DNA of 15,429 nt, from positions 1 to 15,429 of the forward strand of contig CAKKQL010000064.1 in NCBI GenBank assembly GCA_919902095.1, given 5' to 3'. Position numbers and translations under genes: made by a program. This DNA is from Acidiferrobacterales bacterium (GTDB lineage: Bacteria; Pseudomonadota; Gammaproteobacteria; Acidiferrobacterales; Sulfurifustaceae). The notes below the pieces were generated by a model that did no database searches, was not told the DNA's origin, and saw nothing but the letters and a program-made list of their open reading frames with translations. Shown piece by piece: positions 14,004 to 15,429 of the stretch (positions are counted from its first letter, which is position 1; every line of letters starts with the position of its first letter).

Positions 14004-14747
14004 TCAGTGCGGCGGGCGGTTGCGCGCCCAGCGCCGGACCGCGGCGGCGTGCCGGCGGCTGACGTCGAGTTTCTTGTCGATGCCGCGCAACGCCACCTGC
14101 CAGGTGCCGGCCGGGGTCTTCTCGAGACCTTTAATATAAGGCGCGGCCACCAGGGCGTTGCGGTGGATGCGCAGGAAGCGCTCGCTGAATTCTTTCTCCA
14201 GATTCACCAGCGAATCCTCGATCAGGTGCTCCTCGGCGGCGGTGCGCGCCACCACGTACTTGCTGTCGGCGACGAAGTACACGATGTCGGGGATCGGCAC
14301 CAGGCGGATATTGCCGCGCAGGTGGACGCTGATGTGGGTGCGTGCCGGCGCCTCCGGGCGCGCCTGGTTCACCTCCTTGAGCTGCTTCATCGTGAGCTTG
14401 CGCGCCTTGGCGAGCGCGCCCGCCAGCCGGTCCTTGCGGATCGGCTTCAGCAGGTAATCGACCGCGTTCACCTCGAAGGCGTCAAGCGCGTGCTGGTCGT
14501 AGGCGGTGGTGAAGATCACGCTCGGCGGGCGTTCCATGCCCATGAGATGCATCGCCGCCTCGAGCCCGTCCATGCCGGGCATGCGGATGTCCATGAGCAG
14601 CACGTCCGGGTTGAGCTCGGCGGTTTTTTCCACCGCCTCGGCGCCGTTCGCGGCCTCGCCGACGATGGTGTAGCCGCCGATATCCGTGAGCAGCTCGCGC
14701 AGCCGTTCACGCGCCAGTTTCTCGTCGTCCACGATCAGTATTCTCAT
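14004..14747 (-). CDS. algR: LytTR-type response regulator, AlgR-like
   Basis: A 247-residue transcription regulator. The receiver domain (1-120) has the acidic pair Asp7/Asp8, phospho-acceptor Asp53 (LLMDIRMPGMDG), Thr80/Thr81 and Lys101 in LLKPI. A linker rich in Ala/Pro/Glu (about 121-136) leads to a LytTR DNA-binding domain (137-240) with VYFVADSKYVVART, ERFLRIHRNALV and a basic C-terminus. Length and layout match Pseudomonas AlgR, which controls alginate, twitching motility and virulence genes with its sensor AlgZ/FimS. Targets here are unknown. Its ATG overlaps the TGA of algZ (ATGA), and a strong Shine-Dalgarno sits inside the end of algZ, so the pair is coupled. It is convergent with the thioredoxin-like gene across 11 bp. 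Confidence 0.93.
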   Translation of the reverse strand: MRILIVDDEKLARERLRELLTDIGGYTIVGEAANGAEAVEKTAELNPDVLLMDIRMPGMDGLEAAMHLMGMERPPSVIFTTAYDQHALDAFEVNAVDYLLKPIRKDRLAGALAKARKLTMKQLKEVNQARPEAPARTHISVHLRGNIRLVPIPDIVYFVADSKYVVARTAAEEHLIEDSLVNLEKEFSERFLRIHRNALVAAPYIKGLEKTPAGTWQVALRGIDKKLDVSRRHAAAVRRWARNRPPH

Positions 14748-15429
14748 GCGTCACCTCCCCGAATCGGCAGCACCACCGTGACGGTGTAGCGCCCAATCTC
14801 TTCCTGCGTGTGCAGCAGCGCCGCGTCCCCGTAGTGGGCGCGCAGGCGCAGGCGGATGTCCTCGAGCGACTGGCCGGGGACGTCGCGCGCATGGCGCGCG
14901 CGCACCGGCGGGCGCGGATTCGTCACCTCGATGTGGATGCGCCCGTTCAACTCCTGCAGCCGCACGCGCACCGTGCCGCCTTCCGGCAGCGACTCGATGC
15001 CGTGACGGATGGCGTTCTCGATCAGCGGCTGCAACGTCAGCACCGGAATCGCCGCCTTGCGCGGGAGGGTGCCGACCTCCCACTCGACTTGCAGCCGATT
15101 GTCCAGCCGCAGCGTCTCGAGCGCCAGGTATTTTTTGGTCACGTCGATCTCGTTTTTCACCGGCACCAGCATCTCGTCCTGCGACAGCATCATGCGGAAC
15201 AGGTCCGCCATGTCCTCGAGCGCGGCCTCGGCCTTCTCCGGGGCGCTGCGCGTCAGCGAGGCGATAATATTGAGGCTATTGAATACAAAATGCGGGCGGA
15301 TACGCGATTGCAACGCCAGCAGCTTGGCGTGTGCCTCGGCGGCGATGTGACGCGTGAGCGCGTGCTTGGCCAGGAACAGCCGCAGCAGCATGCCGTTGAC
15401 GAGGGCGCTCAAGGTGAGCGTGAGGATAT
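14744..15429 (-). CDS. algZ: LytS/AlgZ-type sensor histidine kinase, 3' part only
   Basis: The C-terminal part of a membrane sensor kinase of the His_kinase (LytS/AlgZ/FimS) family, partner of AlgR. The reading frame is open through the window edge (15429), so the upstream membrane-spanning region is missing; a TTG at 15412 is probably internal. Visible are the end of a hydrophobic helix (ALVNGMLLRLFLAKHAL), then the phospho-acceptor motif RIRPHFVFNSLN, whose His is encoded around 15290-15292, and the N-box LQPLIENAIRHGIE. The usual glycine-rich G-box is replaced by PGQSLEDIRLRLRAHYG, lacking the GxGxG pattern. Pseudomonas AlgZ is also described as an unorthodox kinase. Overlap with algR is 4 bp. 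Divergent argH would be expected beyond the edge if the Pseudomonas order holds. Confidence 0.9.
   Translation of the reverse strand, partial: ILTLTLSALVNGMLLRLFLAKHALTRHIAAEAHAKLLALQSRIRPHFVFNSLNIIASLTRSAPEKAEAALEDMADLFRMMLSQDEMLVPVKNEIDVTKKYLALETLRLDNRLQVEWEVGTLPRKAAIPVLTLQPLIENAIRHGIESLPEGGTVRVRLQELNGRIHIEVTNPRPPVRARHARDVPGQSLEDIRLRLRAHYGDAALLHTQEEIGRYTVTVVLPIRGGDA
14751..14760 (-). promoter_or_regulatory. Ribosome binding site of algR
   Basis: The minus strand reads GGGGAGGTGA, with GGAGG six bases before the ATG at 14747. It is the strongest Shine-Dalgarno I saw in the window and lies within the last codons of algZ. This should let algR be translated at a higher rate than its sensor. 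Confidence 0.75.

Overview
The window is about 15.4 kb of GC-rich chromosome (my estimate is mid-60s percent GC). It is almost fully coding and carries twelve genes. Gene order and families point to a gammaproteobacterium: the block algZ-algR / hemC-hemD-hemX-hemY resembles the arrangement known from Pseudomonas, and the HemX and HemY families are typical of that class. The wide spread of short inverted repeats would fit an environmental, non-enteric lineage. I cannot name the genus. No tRNA, rRNA, CRISPR array, transposase or phage gene is visible, and no stretch longer than 300 bp lacks a gene.

Layout, left to right. (1) The 3' part of a gamma-glutamyltransferase gene on the + strand (to 893) meets, tail to tail, a minus-strand gene for a 662-residue dynamin-like GTPase (902-2890). 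(2) mutM, the 8-oxoguanine DNA glycosylase, follows on the minus strand (3037-3849). (3) A four-gene minus-strand cassette occupies 3958-8088. In order of transcription it is ABC ATPase, ABC-2 permease, a GldG-like auxiliary protein and a DUF4340 protein. ATPase and permease overlap by 4 bp, and the GldG-like and DUF4340 genes share 1 bp, but a repeat element sits in the middle. (4) A divergent + strand gene (8182-9201) encodes a 2Fe-2S ferredoxin/flavin reductase fusion. (5) Facing it is the minus-strand heme cluster hemC-hemD-hemX-hemY (13381 down to 9315), with overlapping or nearly overlapping genes. HemC and HemD make uroporphyrinogen III; HemX and HemY are membrane-anchored accessory proteins, and this HemY is not protoporphyrinogen oxidase. 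(6) A small secreted thioredoxin-like protein (13501-13992, +) is divergent from hemC and convergent with algR. (7) algR (14004-14747) and the 3' part of algZ (14744 to the window edge) form a LytTR-type two-component pair on the minus strand.

The most unusual content is non-coding. Three junctions, 3865-3948, 6228-6369 and 9222-9298, each hold an inverted repeat whose arms are built from tandem 7- or 9-bp units (CACAGAG-type, GAATGCG-type, CAGGATT-type). The three are unrelated in sequence but share an architecture, and each abuts the 3' end of a gene. One splits the otherwise tightly packed ABC/GldG operon. I see no convincing new multi-gene defence or biosynthetic system; the proteins all belong to recognisable families.

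Several gene starts had to be placed by judgement: TTG for hemC, supported by a perfect TATAAT downstream of the first ATG, and GTG for hemD and hemY.
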